Below are positions 11,520-24,600 of a stretch of DNA of 64,000 nucleotides, in pieces. The notes beneath the pieces are model-generated. The model searched no databases. It saw only the letters and a program-made list of their open reading frames with translations, and was not told where the DNA came from. The position numbers were made by a program, and so were the translations under genes. Origin of the DNA: Psococerastis gibbosa (lineage: Eukaryota > Arthropoda > Insecta > Psocodea > Psocidae); NCBI GenBank assembly GCA_963971405.1, contig OZ020488.1:1550001-1614000 (forward strand). The letters run 5' to 3'. Position 1 is the stretch's first letter. The number at the start of each line of letters is the position of its first letter.

Positions 11520-12407
11520 TGAAATTTTTACCGTACAGTTAACAGTACAGGTATATATTTATACATTTATAGTGGAAGCGATTTTATTGCGTAGTTTTTA
11601 CCCTTCCAAAATTCAGCGTCGTATTTTATTATATTATATAGTACAGTGTGCCGTTTATTATCTAGTATTACCCAATCTGCACTATGATATTGTTCCTTCA
11701 ATCAAGCCGTCTGTCCCTTTAGGATAGGGAAAAAAATTGTTCCAGCCAAAGCCACTCATATTCATTCACTTTACTAATAGATCAATACAATAGTACAGCA
11801 GGAACGGGTTCAATCGTACCAGTTCATTCAATTTAGGCCAGAAGTAATAACTTTTACAGGTTTTTGTTATTTCTCAAACCTTCCAACAATGTATTGATGC
11901 TGTCGGCCTAGGCATTAAGGTACTCAGAGGATTTTTTCTATATTTATCTATAATGTAAAAAGTTGTAAAATCTACGAGTAGGGTTACAAAAAAGTAGGTA
12001 GCAGTATTCCAGTATTGACACATGGCAGTCTTCAGATTACAGATGTAGTGAAACTGGGATAAACAACACTGTACTACAAGTACAAAACCATGAGTATTAC
12101 GCTTTCATCGCTGTTCATTGCGCTCGTTAATTCTTCTGAAACAAAAATAAATAAATAATTAAATTAACACTTATTTTATGTTTCATACAACGTAACAACG
12201 GCATCATACGGTTGTCCCTCCCAAATATTTGGTACTGCCATGGTTCCATTAGCTTAGTTAGATAGGCTAATACAAGAATTGTAGTTATTGTTTGGCAGAG
12301 ACGGCTTTTGCCCGACAATGGACCTGCGTCATCTCCAGAGGCTGAATCTGGAAGCCAGTGCCAAGAGTTAATCAGTAAGCTGCATTAAGAAATATAATTT
12401 TTCATAC
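11520..12407. other. Convergent intergenic spacer OCIAD1 / NUF2
   Basis: This 888-bp stretch holds the OCIAD1 3' UTR and the NUF2 3' region. It is AT-rich with no further coding exon recognised. The short ORFs here have no family resemblance. Confidence 0.5.
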
Positions 12408-13757
12408 CTAATGTTTATTAATGTAACTCTTGGCTCTCTTTTTGAGTTCCATCAGCTCCTTGACGACTGCCTGCTCACACAGGGCCAGCTCGTCGGCCAT
12501 CGCTTTGTGTTTCCTTTTGACCTCCGTCCTGGAAACCTCAATGGCCTCGCTCAGCCCTTCGATCTCTTGCCTTTTGCTCTCCATAGCCACATCTGTGATA
12601 TCGACGCGACCTGTCCAATCAGACAGAGAAACTTCTAGGTCCCGCTGCAGCTCCCTGTACTTCTGAAGTCGCTGCTCCCACTGACAACACACCGAGTCTT
12701 TGTCAACTTGCAGGCGAGCTAAAGTATTCTTCAAGTCCGCTATCGCCTCTTTCCTCTCCTTTATCTGTACATTCAGCTGCTTTTCATCTTTACGGGTACT
12801 GTCCCATTCTTTCTGAATGGAGTTCGTTATCTCGTGGAGACTTTTCAAATCGTAATTCCTACTGCCAATTGCAACATCTTCTCTCAGCTCTTTATTAATG
12901 GCTTCTTGCAACGTTAATATCTTCTCTGCGATACTTAATATAGACTGGTTATCTTTAGAAAGCTTTGTTAGGTCTTGAAGCGAAGTGGTAGCATTATCCT
13001 TTTTTTCTTGCAACTTCGTATAATGTTCCAACATGTCTGCTTCGTTGGAGACAACCAACGTTTCATAATACTGCTTTTCAGTGTCAATTTTGGTGTACTG
13101 ATCGTGTTCTTTGCGTTCCTGCTCTTCAAGGTCCCTGAATTTCTTTATCTCGCACTCTTCTTGCACCTGCAAATCTTTTAGCATGTTTTGCACGTCCTCG
13201 TTTTCAGAACTGTACTCAGCCAGCCGCCTCTTGATATCTGTCACTCTCTCACGAAAGCTACATATCTTTTCCTGCTTCTGATCTAACTGTCTCTTTAATG
13301 CACTCTGTTCGTCTTTTAATTTCTTCATACGCGTTTTATTGTTTTCGTCATTGGCAAGATCTTCGTAGCAAGTGTCGATTTCTGCGCAAGTAGAGTAAAA
13401 TTCGTACATTGCATACATTAATATAAAATTCCTGTTGGGAGTTAGATTAGGGACCAAAATGTCGCTGAAGCGGACCTCAAACTGGTTGCCCATTTTCTCC
13501 ATGATATATTTGACGTTCTTATACAAATTTGAGAGACCCATCATATTAGTTAGGTAAGGGCCCTCCCTGGTAGATTTCACCATGTCTAATTGTGCATCCG
13601 AAAGGTGTTTTAATTGAGGCATACGAGTAACCATTTGAACCATCATACTGAAATATTTTCTAACAAAAGTTTGTGATGGATTTTCCAAATCATTTCTCGT
13701 AATTTGAAAGCTGGGAAAATCCTCTGTAAAACATGAAATAAAATGTCCGTAGTCCAT
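12408..13757 (-). CDS. NUF2: Kinetochore protein Nuf2
   Basis: One uninterrupted frame of 449 residues, close to the usual 440-465. The N-terminal 140 residues match the Nuf2 calponin-homology-like microtubule-binding head (FQITRNDLENP, then FSDILVPNLTPNRNFILMYA). The remainder is almost continuous coiled coil rich in E, K and Q, as expected for the Ndc80 complex rod. Nuf2 pairs with Ndc80/HEC1 and joins Spc24/Spc25 to attach kinetochores to spindle microtubules. The start is the ATG at 13755-13757. However, a strong splice-acceptor-like sequence, TTTCATGTTTTACAG, ends at 13724 just inside the frame, so a separate first coding exon further upstream is possible. AATAAA overlaps the last codons. 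It is divergent from CHPF. Confidence 0.85.
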   Translation of the reverse strand: MDYGHFISCFTEDFPSFQITRNDLENPSQTFVRKYFSMMVQMVTRMPQLKHLSDAQLDMVKSTREGPYLTNMMGLSNLYKNVKYIMEKMGNQFEVRFSDILVPNLTPNRNFILMYAMYEFYSTCAEIDTCYEDLANDENNKTRMKKLKDEQSALKRQLDQKQEKICSFRERVTDIKRRLAEYSSENEDVQNMLKDLQVQEECEIKKFRDLEEQERKEHDQYTKIDTEKQYYETLVVSNEADMLEHYTKLQEKKDNATTSLQDLTKLSKDNQSILSIAEKILTLQEAINKELREDVAIGSRNYDLKSLHEITNSIQKEWDSTRKDEKQLNVQIKERKEAIADLKNTLARLQVDKDSVCCQWEQRLQKYRELQRDLEVSLSDWTGRVDITDVAMESKRQEIEGLSEAIEVSRTEVKRKHKAMADELALCEQAVVKELMELKKRAKSYINKH

Positions 13758-14369
13758 GTTTCTGCACTTTTAAACCAAAGCCTGAATACTTATAGCACAC
13801 AATTTCAACAGAGATAATTATTAAAAATTTAAAAACGGGCCTGATATCAATAATAACATATAAACAAACAATTTGCGCCAAAAAGTAGTACAAACATATT
13901 CATTAATGATTTCCCCGCTTGAGTACAGGGAAATTATTTTATTCTTCTGCTAGAGCAAAGGACAACAAAAATCAAAAATGGTAAATGCATCCCGTGGTTG
14001 GAGACCGTTATCAATATGGCTGCTAGTGTAGTCTGTACAAGATAAGTACGCAATCTGGCGGGGAAACCAGTGATAAGTGTAGTCTGCACAAGCTAAGTAT
14101 AGAGTTTTTGACCGGGTCCAGGTATCCGTTCAGCTATGCTGCAATGTGCAAGACTTTTGGCGTTGGTACTAATCTAATCTCTGATAGTTGGCTTATAGTT
14201 AACGGGTGCCTCGTAAGCCGTAAGGCATATTATGGCTCCCGCCGCTCCAGTTAATGTATCTTTATAATCTTTATGAATTTATGATGCTAAACTGTAAAGT
14301 GTAAACAACTCAGTGACTTACCAAGACAGTCAAGTTTTTACTTAAAACATTGTTTTTTAATACGATAAA
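13758..14369. promoter_or_regulatory. Divergent promoter region NUF2 / CHPF
   Basis: These 612 bp separate the start codons of two oppositely transcribed genes and must hold both promoters and 5' leaders. A short direct repeat, GTGTAGTCTG(T/C)ACAAG, occurs near 14025 and 14078. No clear TATA box was assigned. Confidence 0.5.
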
Positions 14370-15572
14370 ATGTGTTTCATTTTAAAATTTCTCCGTTTAA
14401 GCATTCGCAATAACTGCTACCTTATTCTAGGTCTGTTGGCCGGCATTTCAGTCAGTCTTTTTGCAGTGGAATTCTTAGAAGATAACTGCGCCTTCAGTGC
14501 CAAATTAGAAACAATTAATAATGAGTTTGCGAGCTTATTAATAACTGACGAATATGAACCGAGAATCAACCTAGCGGGGAAGCCACTTAAAGCAAAGAAA
14601 ACTCCACAAGAATTTGTAAGGCCGAGATATTACTCGACTGAGTTAGGTATCCGTGAAAAATTATTTGTTGGCGTCCTAACGTCAAGTCAAAGCTTTGAAT
14701 CTCTTGGTGTGTCGTTGAATAAAACTTTACATCAAGTTGCCAACAAGATAGTGTTCTTTTCGGAAAAAGGAAGCGGCTCACAAAGAAGCCCTGGCAGTGT
14801 CAATGGATTGGTTGAGTTTTCCGACTTGCGGCTTATTTTAAAACCGTTTCACATGCTGAAATACATTGCTGACAATTTTTTAGACGATTTTGACTATTTT
14901 TATATAGCGAGAGATACAACTTATGTCAACGGGTTGAAGCTAATGGAAGTTGCTCAGAGTTTAAGTGTGAGCAGGGACGTTCACTTGGGAGGAGGCAAGA
15001 CTGATCATCTAACCAGCTACTGTTCTATGGGTAAGTAGTTTAATGGACCTGCACACATAGCCACTATATCATGTACTATAATACTGTACTTTTGCCGCAA
15101 TAACTTCAGTCCACTGAAACTTTTAATATCGCCTTCCTTTCCATGTGAGCTTCACATAATCGGCCATCCACTTTTCTCGGCGCCACAGGAATCATTTCAT
15201 GTTTTGTTGAATACTGGTCACACTAGTGTCTTATATCCTCTCTGTATGTCCTTACCACATGAGAGGACCTGCCTTGATCACGACCAGAGCCCAAGTCATA
15301 AACGTAGACATTCATAATTTTTCGGAGCAATCCCAACAACACGCAACCGGAGGAGGTCATTGTTACGGGTGAATCAAATTTCACAGGAATTCACGATTGT
15401 ATAGCCATAAATGAGCTTCCATGAAGTAGAAAAATTGTTCCTCGGCATTTTTATATTTTCATGTATATAATGTGGCTGTTACTAATACCGATAAGCCACA
15501 TTTATTGAACTTGATTGTAAAAAATAACGGACACGGAAGATGCCAAATAGAATGGCTACTAGAAAACTCGGG

Positions 15573-15603
<31 letters not shown>

Positions 15604-18600
15604 ATATATCAAAATGTAGAAGCACCGGCGCGCCGTAGGAGAATTGTTACAGACAGATAGATGTATAGTTTGATAGATAATGTATTTATCAAAAATGCAA
15701 TGCAATGTAAATTCCAAAGCCGGAGCGTGTGAGTTTTTGGAAAGTCAGGAGAACTAGACTTTGAACCGGAAGATCAGTTAAATCAGTTACATTCATGCCA
15801 TTTTCAAGCTAGCTAGGGCTAGCTTCTGGGCGTCGTTATCAAATTCAAATAAACAAATAATATAAATAAATAACACAATCACCGTAATATCGGGTTCGTC
15901 AAAAATTCCCTAACCGAGTAGGAACTTGTTCCAGCAGTAGCCGTCGGACGGCCCCGGAAAAAACCTTTACCTCATCCAGTGTCCTAATCTCCCGGGGTAG
16001 CTTGTAAAACAACCGCATACCCATCTCCCTAGGAGACCTAAGGGTAGCCCTGAGACGACTGCTCTCCCGTAGGAAACAGTCCCTATTTCTGGTCCCATAA
16101 GTATGGGTGTTACCTGATGTTGGGGGCAAGTGCACTAATGTCTCCAAGATATATAGAGCGGGTAGAGTTAGTATATCAAATTCCTTAAGGCGGTGTTTCC
16201 ACATACGTCAATCGTCAATGAGAAATATGGTTTTGGCGTGGTAGCAGAATTTTTCGTATGTCTTTAATGTCTACTAAGCCTTCAATTTCACATTTCTCAT
16301 TGACGATTGACGTATGTGGAAACACCGCCTAAATAAGGGCCGGCAAGATACTCTTTGGTCATTGATACCCGCAATGGTTCTAATTGCCCTCTTTTGTAAG
16401 TGGAAAACCCTGAGGGAGTCAGTAGAGTTACCCCAACAGATAATGCCTTATCGGATGTGACTTTCAAAAAGACCAAAGTACACAAGCCTTAGCGAACGAT
16501 TGTCCATAAAAAATGAAATATATTTTCTAAGTAGGAAGTTTGTGGATCCAAGTTTATGGCATAATGTGTTAATTTGGTTTTTCCAATTAATCGATCGAGG
16601 TTTGAGATTAGACATATACCGCAGAACCTGGCTCCACCCAACCTTATTGTATAATAATAATATTTAACCTTCACCGGTGTGCTGGCCAAAAGACCCCATA
16701 CAGAGCAGTGGATGGGCGGGCCACTGCATTTTTCGTCTTCTAGCACTACAGAGGAGTTCTGTTTGACTTGCAGACGCTCATCTTCTATTCTCATCCAGAC
16801 CACCTGCCTGGAGTGGAACGCACTACATTTGTTAATTAGTTAATTTTATTTCCAGACGCTGGCATTCTAGTCTCGTCGCTGGTGATGCGTCGAGTGACCG
16901 CCAGCCTGGACTGGTGCGTGAAGAACGCGTTCTCCGACTCTGACGATGCCAACGTCGGTCGCTGCATCGTCCACGCAACCGACATTCCCTGCCAGGAGTC
17001 CCTCAATGGCGTACAGTACCAAACTCGGCGTCTGGATAGCCAGGATCTCCCAATGGACCGGATCTTGAAGGATGCTGTGTTGTTGGATGCGATCAGTGTG
17101 TGGCCCATCGCAAAGGCAGAGCAATTTTATCAACTACATGCTTTTCACGCCAAGGTATGTTTTAGTGTATATGTGTAATGATTTGGCCAGTTGGCGTGAG
17201 TTTTCGTTAAATATAGTAGGCTACAGTTAATAAAGTTAGAGGACAAGATGGGAATAGAATTGTTTAAATTAAAGGATATATAATAACTTTAATTTCGTTT
17301 ATAACTTCAACCAAAAGTTAATTTAATGTCAGTGTTATATACTCCATATAATACTGCAATATAATGTGTAGAAAGCAATGCCTTGAGGGCATTAAAAGTA
17401 AGCTCACAGACTTGTTCAGTTAGATAGTAATGTCGCTGTACTAACCTGTCTAACATTACGAACCATGTCAAGAAGAGCATATTATAAGTAGAGGATATAC
17501 ATCAGCTGTGCTTGTGCGGGCTTGTGGTCGAGCGGTTAAGACGACGCCCCGGTTAGGCGTAGATCGTGGGTTCGAGTCCCGCCAAAATATCTTTTAATTT
17601 CGTTTATAACTTGAACCAAAAGTTAATTTAATGTCAGTGTTATATATATAATTTTCGGGGTATAGGTGTTGGCTAGTCGTTGGCATTTGTACCACTAGGC
17701 GCCGCGCTTACTACTAATGATGTGCCATGAGTGATGTCCCTGCTAGAGACAGTATGAATTGGGCAGCTACCATGGACACCGGTCACTCCAGGATGCCTAT
17801 TCTTTTGAGGTCGGGCGCCGGTAGGTCTTGACGCTTCGTCGCCTTCCTTCCACCGCTTGCTAACGAGGGCCTTGGATACGCAGTGATAACTCAGTGTTGT
17901 GTTTGGCTGATATGAGTGACGATTGGGCACCTGACAGAGGTGGTGAAAATAGCAAGTGCGCAGCGGTGTGGACCAGTTCTTCTTGCTATCCTCTCCACCG
18001 ATGGTTCTTCGAAAACATTCATGTAAATATCAATCCACCACAATTTTCTTCAATTCTGAAAACATAAGTTCCTCACTGGCAAGCTCTATGGCCAAAATTT
18101 TGGCGCTATGGATGTCAATGACTTGGATATGATAAGGCGACACGCGCTCTTGTTTGCTGTCAACAAGTAAATCGGTTTGCCCTCGTTATTACCCTCGTCA
18201 CGCAGACGGCGCATAATTAGCCTCAAACACTCACGTAGCGTCTTATCTACCAAATTACTTTCATACTCAAGGTCACTGCTACTGTCCTTTTTTGGGAGAC
18301 TCTCTCATTATAAAAGAATAATATTGTATATTATAACATTTCTAGATCATTAAAGAATAAATACGGGCGACTCGTTGAAAAACTGGGTTAAGGTGGACTC
18401 CCGCCTCTTACAATGTGTAGTGGCAATAATGTCTGGGCTTGTCAATTGTTGACTGTGTGGGTTGATTTTGAAGACGTAAAGTTAAATTAAAGTAAATATT
18501 TTCACAATTTACTACCACGACCACGATAGGATGGCACTTGCAACACTTTTTTTATTCAAAAACTTACATAAGCGGAACACCTATGGGCCCAAATTGCGGC

Positions 18601-21600
18601 CTGGGTCCCGACTACTACTACAAATACTACTACTACATAAGCGGAACACCGAATTTGTATAATTGTTCCAAGTGTCATCCTATTGTGGTCGGGCAGTACT
18701 GTATGACAATTCTACATGTCTTTTTATCCTCACCCAACTGTATCTAGTTGGATGATAAATTCTGTCACACTTAAAACTAAGGAAAAGTCAGTAGAATAAT
18801 AACTTTTTTTAACAAAATATTTAATGGATATGTAGAACAGTTGTCAAGGAATGCAGGGAAAAAAAAGATTCAAAATGTCCACCTCTTGCCTGAATGCAGG
18901 CTCGACGACGACGGGGCCAATCATCGATAGCAGTACGCACCGCTTCCATGTCTATCTCTTCGACTACCTTCGAAATGGACCTATTCAGCGAGTCCAAATT
19001 TGTGTGGGGTTTTGCACTGGCTTTCTCCTCAATAATGCGCCAGATATAATAGTCCAGTGGATTGAGATCTGGGGTTGGAAACAACAACAGATCTGGGGTG
19101 GAGGAGGGTCAACCTTCACTAGCAATAAAGTCAATGCTATTCTCACGAAACCACTTCTGAGTACTCCTGGCTTTATGGGCTGGAGCAGAATCCTGCTGAA
19201 AAACCCAGCGTTGGTTTTTGAATAGGGTTTGATTCAAAAGCTTCACCACCTTATTAAGTACCATATTTTGATACACCAGAGCACCAGTCTTCACACCTTT
19301 TTTCAAAAAAATGCACTTCAGTCATACCCGGTATGATGCTCCCAACCAGACCATCACTGAGGAGGGATGATGGCCTCGAATAATCCTAGGAGCGATTTTA
19401 CTTGCATAGTCAGAGCTTCAGGCATACACCCTATCGTTTTGCCTGTTAAAAGTTTCTTCTATGGTAAAATTTTTTTCATCGGAAAATAGGATGTTTCTGT
19501 GTCTATTTTTAGCGTACCGCTTGAGTAGAACACGACTTCTTAGGCGCCTTAAATTTTTCAATCGATTGTTCAAGAGATAAACTTTCTTTCTCTTAATAGC
19601 ATGAAGCTTAAGGTCTCGATTCATGATAGTTTTTAATGAGCTTCTCTTTAGGGACATCAGCAAAGCCATGATTTTTTGCTTCCGGACGGGATTTCGATTG
19701 ATACGGCTGGCGTGCAAACTGAACGTGGTCGGCCCGATCTTTTGTGGTCGTCAACACTACAGACATCTCTCCACCGTTTGATGTTGCGGTATACAAATCT
19801 TAGCGATATTCCAAGCTTTTGAATCAACTTGAAAATGGTACTCGGCGAGTGCACACATTTGTGAAGGGCTATGACGGTAACACGATCTTCTCTTTGGCCC
19901 CATTCCATGGTCATTTCTTTCACAAAGTGCCACTTGTAATATATAAAATTGAAGGTAATTTCATGAGGAACAACAATATGGCATTTGTATACAAACAAGT
20001 TTAAATTTAAATCCAGAAATTCTATGGAAAGTTGAGTGACAGTACTTAATATCCCACTAGGTTGAAACCATGTGTGTGGGACGGGAATAAGTAATTCATA
20101 ATTACATAAAAGGGAGAGAGTTACGTAAAAGGGAGAGAGTTTAAAGTGGCTGGTCTAGTTCTTTAGTGATTGTGTATGTTAGCTTACTGCCTTGGTGCGC
20201 TTTCCATAAATTTCTACCCTATGTGCATCAGTAACGTTTGAATTGATTGTTGTTTTCCTAGAGAAGTTTTGTGGTGGTCGAAATTTTCGATTATGGGATA
20301 TCAGTAGATTTACACAGTTTGAGGTTCCAGGAAGCCAAAAAATTGGTTTCTACAAAATGTCTGTCGGTCTGTTCGTCGATTTGTGGGCTAACTACTTGGT
20401 AGATTTGGAGAAAATTTTGGCCTGTAGGTTCACGAAAATCATATCTCAGGACTATCTATTTTCATTTTGGGCTAATTCAATTTAGGAAAGCGTGTACGGG
20501 TTATTTCATGTGCGTTGTGAAGTCGCATTCCGAGATAAGGTTAGTGTCTATGAGTTAACGGTACAATTGTTTGGGAGGGTAGAAGTAGATGAGGTGGTAA
20601 CTCTAACTGTTTTCCCAGCTGCCAATTAATACAATAATGTAAGAAAAATCAGTGGAATTTTTGGTAGAGCTATGTTCAGTGGGTCATTACTAATAATTAT
20701 GTCCATAAAGAAACCTTCAAAAATGCTATAACAGCGATGCTGTAAGGACAGTTGGAAGATTTTCGTCAGCGAAATTGTTGAAATCTGTGCGGGTAGGGGA
20801 TTCAAGAAAGGCATTTCACCGTATCAATTTTTCATGTAAACTGTGCCTGTGCTCACTGTGGTATTTAGTTTATTCAATACTGGATCAGTGATGAATGAAA
20901 TTTTTGCTTTCAGATTGGATTAGAAAAAGTGAACTTTGAGATCTCCAAGCTGCGGCATGCGATTGAGAACAGGACGGTGGTGCTGCCAGGTAATAGGACG
21001 GAGCAGCGGACGTGGCCTGTGGGCACGCCCCCGGCCGACTCACCTGCCAACCGGTTCGACCTGCTTCGCTGGGACTACTTCACGGAGAACCAAATATTCC
21101 TCAAGTCTGACTACAGTAATGCTGACGAGTTAGTAGGAGCTCATCTCATGGATGTCCAAGTATGTATTACTGCCAATAGTCAAATAAAAATACAAATGCT
21201 TAAATATGAAACTAAAAGTACCTCAAGGTAGAGGTATAGAAACCATATTAAGGACGATCTCGGGAGGATGGGATCGGAATTGGTGAGTGGTCCGAAAAGA
21301 ATATCTTGAGTAAGTTAGAGAAAACTTGAAGATCACAACCTATGTGGAGTTGAGGAGAGCATGTCAGAACTGCGGAGCCTTCACCCGGCTATATCTTATG
21401 AATTAAGTGAATGGAGTAGGAGTGGGGAAGGCTCGTACATCACACCGCGGCATTTGGAACTGATTGCATAAGATGATGAGATTTTACACCCTTAGAAAGC
21501 TATTCAAGAAGTGTGCTCATCTTCTTGTGGTACTGTAGGCAAACTCAGGGGAAATAGAAATCGGAATACCCGTAAATAAAAATAAAAATTAAAGTTTTAT

Positions 21601-24600
21601 TTTTTTATTACCCTGATTTTTACCATTTTACCACTAGTATTGTATATTCATGCTTGATGGGCATTAGCTTAATTTATGACTTTTATGAATTTGCAGAATG
21701 TTTTAAATGCGAGTATCGAGTTTCTGGAGAAGAAATACGAAGGACAGCTGGTTTATAAGAGACTAGCCAATGGTTACAGGAGGTTCGACCCGTCCCGGGG
21801 AATGGACTATGTGGTGGATCTTGCCGTGCGGGACGCAGTAACGGGCCGGGAGTCCCGCAAAAGGTATAATGAATTGAAATGAATATATTAGGCAAGTTCT
21901 AGCCCCGAAGGGCTACTCTGCCAGCTAACTTGCTGCACTATTGTATCCGAAAAAGAGAATCAGGAACAAACCAGACACTGCGGGACTCAACCCCACGGCC
22001 TATGCATTCCGGGTACCGCAGTGGTTTTTCTTGATTCTCTATTTTTTTATGTAATGTCCTCCAACCTATGCAAATATAAGGTTATAAATATTGCACATTT
22101 GGTGTATAAGAGGCTAGAAAATGTCTACAGGGGTTCGACTTGTCCCGAGGAAGGAGCGGGATGCACTGTGTGGTGGGTCAAAGTAACGGGAACAGTGAGT
22201 CCCGCAAAAGGTACACAACACGACTTCACACGGTTCACAGCTTGAGGGTACGCGTCTGCCAAACACCATCAGACTAGCAAAACTGACACCACGATCTAGA
22301 TGCACACAGTGGTTCACTATTCTGTCAGCATGTCAGACTTCAATTTAATTTTAATCCCTGTCATTTTTTTCAGACTAGAAATCTGTAAGCCATTGGGAAA
22401 GGTTGAACTTGTTCCAGTGCCGTACGTAACAGAGAATACAAGAGTTAATATTGTGGTGTTTGTAACGGAGCGAAACAAGGATGATGTTGTAAAATTTATG
22501 GGCTCGTACGCCACTGTATGCATGGAGAAGCGCGAGAAAACTTCTCTCCTACTGGTAAACATTCTTTAGATATTAATTCACTAATCCGTTCATAACTTAT
22601 GCATATGTGGTCATATAACTTGGTCATAATCTTCACCGATAATCAGGTCCAGTTTCCGGGTTTGATATACGAGTCTTCCCCACTTTCTTTAATAGTTACT
22701 AGTTTACGGTTCTAAAAACATTAATTTTCACAGGTAGAATCGATCGTAGAGCTATAAAAAATATCCCAATCCTTAGAAAAAATTATACTCTTATAAAAAG
22801 AAAAACAAAACATTTATCTGCATCATGTGGCCGTCACTAACGCCGGTCAGCCACAATTATTGAACTTAATTAACAAACAAAACAAAATGGACACAGGATG
22901 AAAACTGAACTGTGGCCAATTGTTGTTAGTAACGGCCACAATTTAGCGTGGTCCGACGTTGGAGACGAATTTTAATTTTTAACCAGATCATTTGGCTATC
23001 CATCCATCCATCTAGTCAGGTGCAGTCAAGCAAGTCGCCTGAATTAAATAAGTTTTTCAGGAATTCCTCCCAAGTCAATGATTGTGGCATGCACCAATTC
23101 TTTGTAGTTGTCTCGTGGTTGGAATTTTTCTTGTGCAAATAAAATTCTGTCACTGACAGCAGTTTCTTCTATATTTGACATGGTATCAAATTCTGTTTTG
23201 AAATATTGTGTCCCAATATGTATTTAACGCTTCGATCTCAGGACCCAGAGTCTTCCATTGCATATCAATATGCTAACATAATTTCCATGATGTGTTATTG
23301 AGAAGCAAGCCAAAGCTAAAAATCTCCAAAAAAGCGCAAGCTCCATTTTTTCAAGGCAGTATTTACAGCTGTAGTGTCAAAACACAAACATTGTACTTTA
23401 TCACTCCATGAAATTATTGCTTCGTAGAGCATTCTTCACAGGCCCTGCGCCCTAATTTCGGTTGCCGCAGATGCGGGCATGTGGTGAGGGTACGCACCTT
23501 AAAGGCGTAAGTCCAGCATGTTACTTTAAAAAAAAACACTAAATTAACTTATGGCCAGACCCATAGTTCAAATGGCCAAATTATGCTTCTTATTAAAGTT
23601 TAAATAAGGGTAGCGATCGACCCCTAAACTTCGCCCAAGAAATTTATAGACCAAATGTGGCTTCATATTTTATGGTGGAGAATGTCTTCTACTTTATGAG
23701 AAATATGGTGCTACGATGGTTTCCTGTGGAATTTGATTTAATTAAAAAACGCACTGTGGTGTTATCCGATTGTTTTTTTTAACTGTTTAGCCGTGATAAC
23801 TCCTCTTTTCCCTTTGGGTGTTGGACTGTTTGGTTGTTGTTTCGAGTCCCACACTTGCTATATTTTCTGGCCATGCTTCGAAGGGCTTATAAAGCAGGCG
23901 GTTCCGGGCCTTCCTAGTTGAGTGTAATGAGAGAGTAGGTTGGTTTTGTAATAAAACAAAAAGTAATTACTTATTTATGGATTTATAGGTGCTCATCTAC
24001 GAGGCAGACCATCCAGGTAAAGAATCGAAGCGGGACCTACACGTGGCAGTGAAGGCAGAGGCGGTGCGGCAGTCAGACCGGTTCAAGCGCGACAACAACA
24101 AAATTGTGTGGTTGTCGGTCAAGTTGCCCCGGACGCTGCCATCTCCGGCACTGCTCAATATCCTGCTCATGGACTTGGCGGTCAAGAAGTACTCGGCAGA
24201 CAACCTAGTACTGCTCTGCACCCCCAACATGGACCTCAGGCAGGATTATCTCAACAGGGTAAGTAATAGGCACTACATCTAGAGGGTTTAAGTCTATTCA
24301 TTAGCCAATTAATTGAGTCATCATTGTATAGCGTATAGCTTTTTGTTGAAAATATTAACATTCAGCCGTCTGCAACCCGATCAAGTTAAACGCTGTGCAC
24401 CCGGCTTTTGCTCTGTCTAATGGTCTCAATGTAATTGCTTAAACCTGTCAGAAATGAAAACACATGCTGAGATTTGGCGAATGTGTGCGACGGTTACAGA
24501 GCAGCTTCGCTATGCTAAGGCTTACCCGGATCATAGGGAAGCCAAGGCATAGTGGTAGCTTGTTCGTACTTGTGCGAGTCTCCTAGTCTCTACACATCAT

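Noticed and set aside
17516..17584. Functional tRNA gene (apparent GGT anticodon)
   Set aside because: Acceptor stem does not pair and position 33 is not U. Only the internal arms and Pol III boxes survive.
20929..21133. Alternative 65-codon ORF overlapping CHPF exon 3
   Set aside because: Out-of-frame shadow of the exon, which matches CHPF in the other frame.
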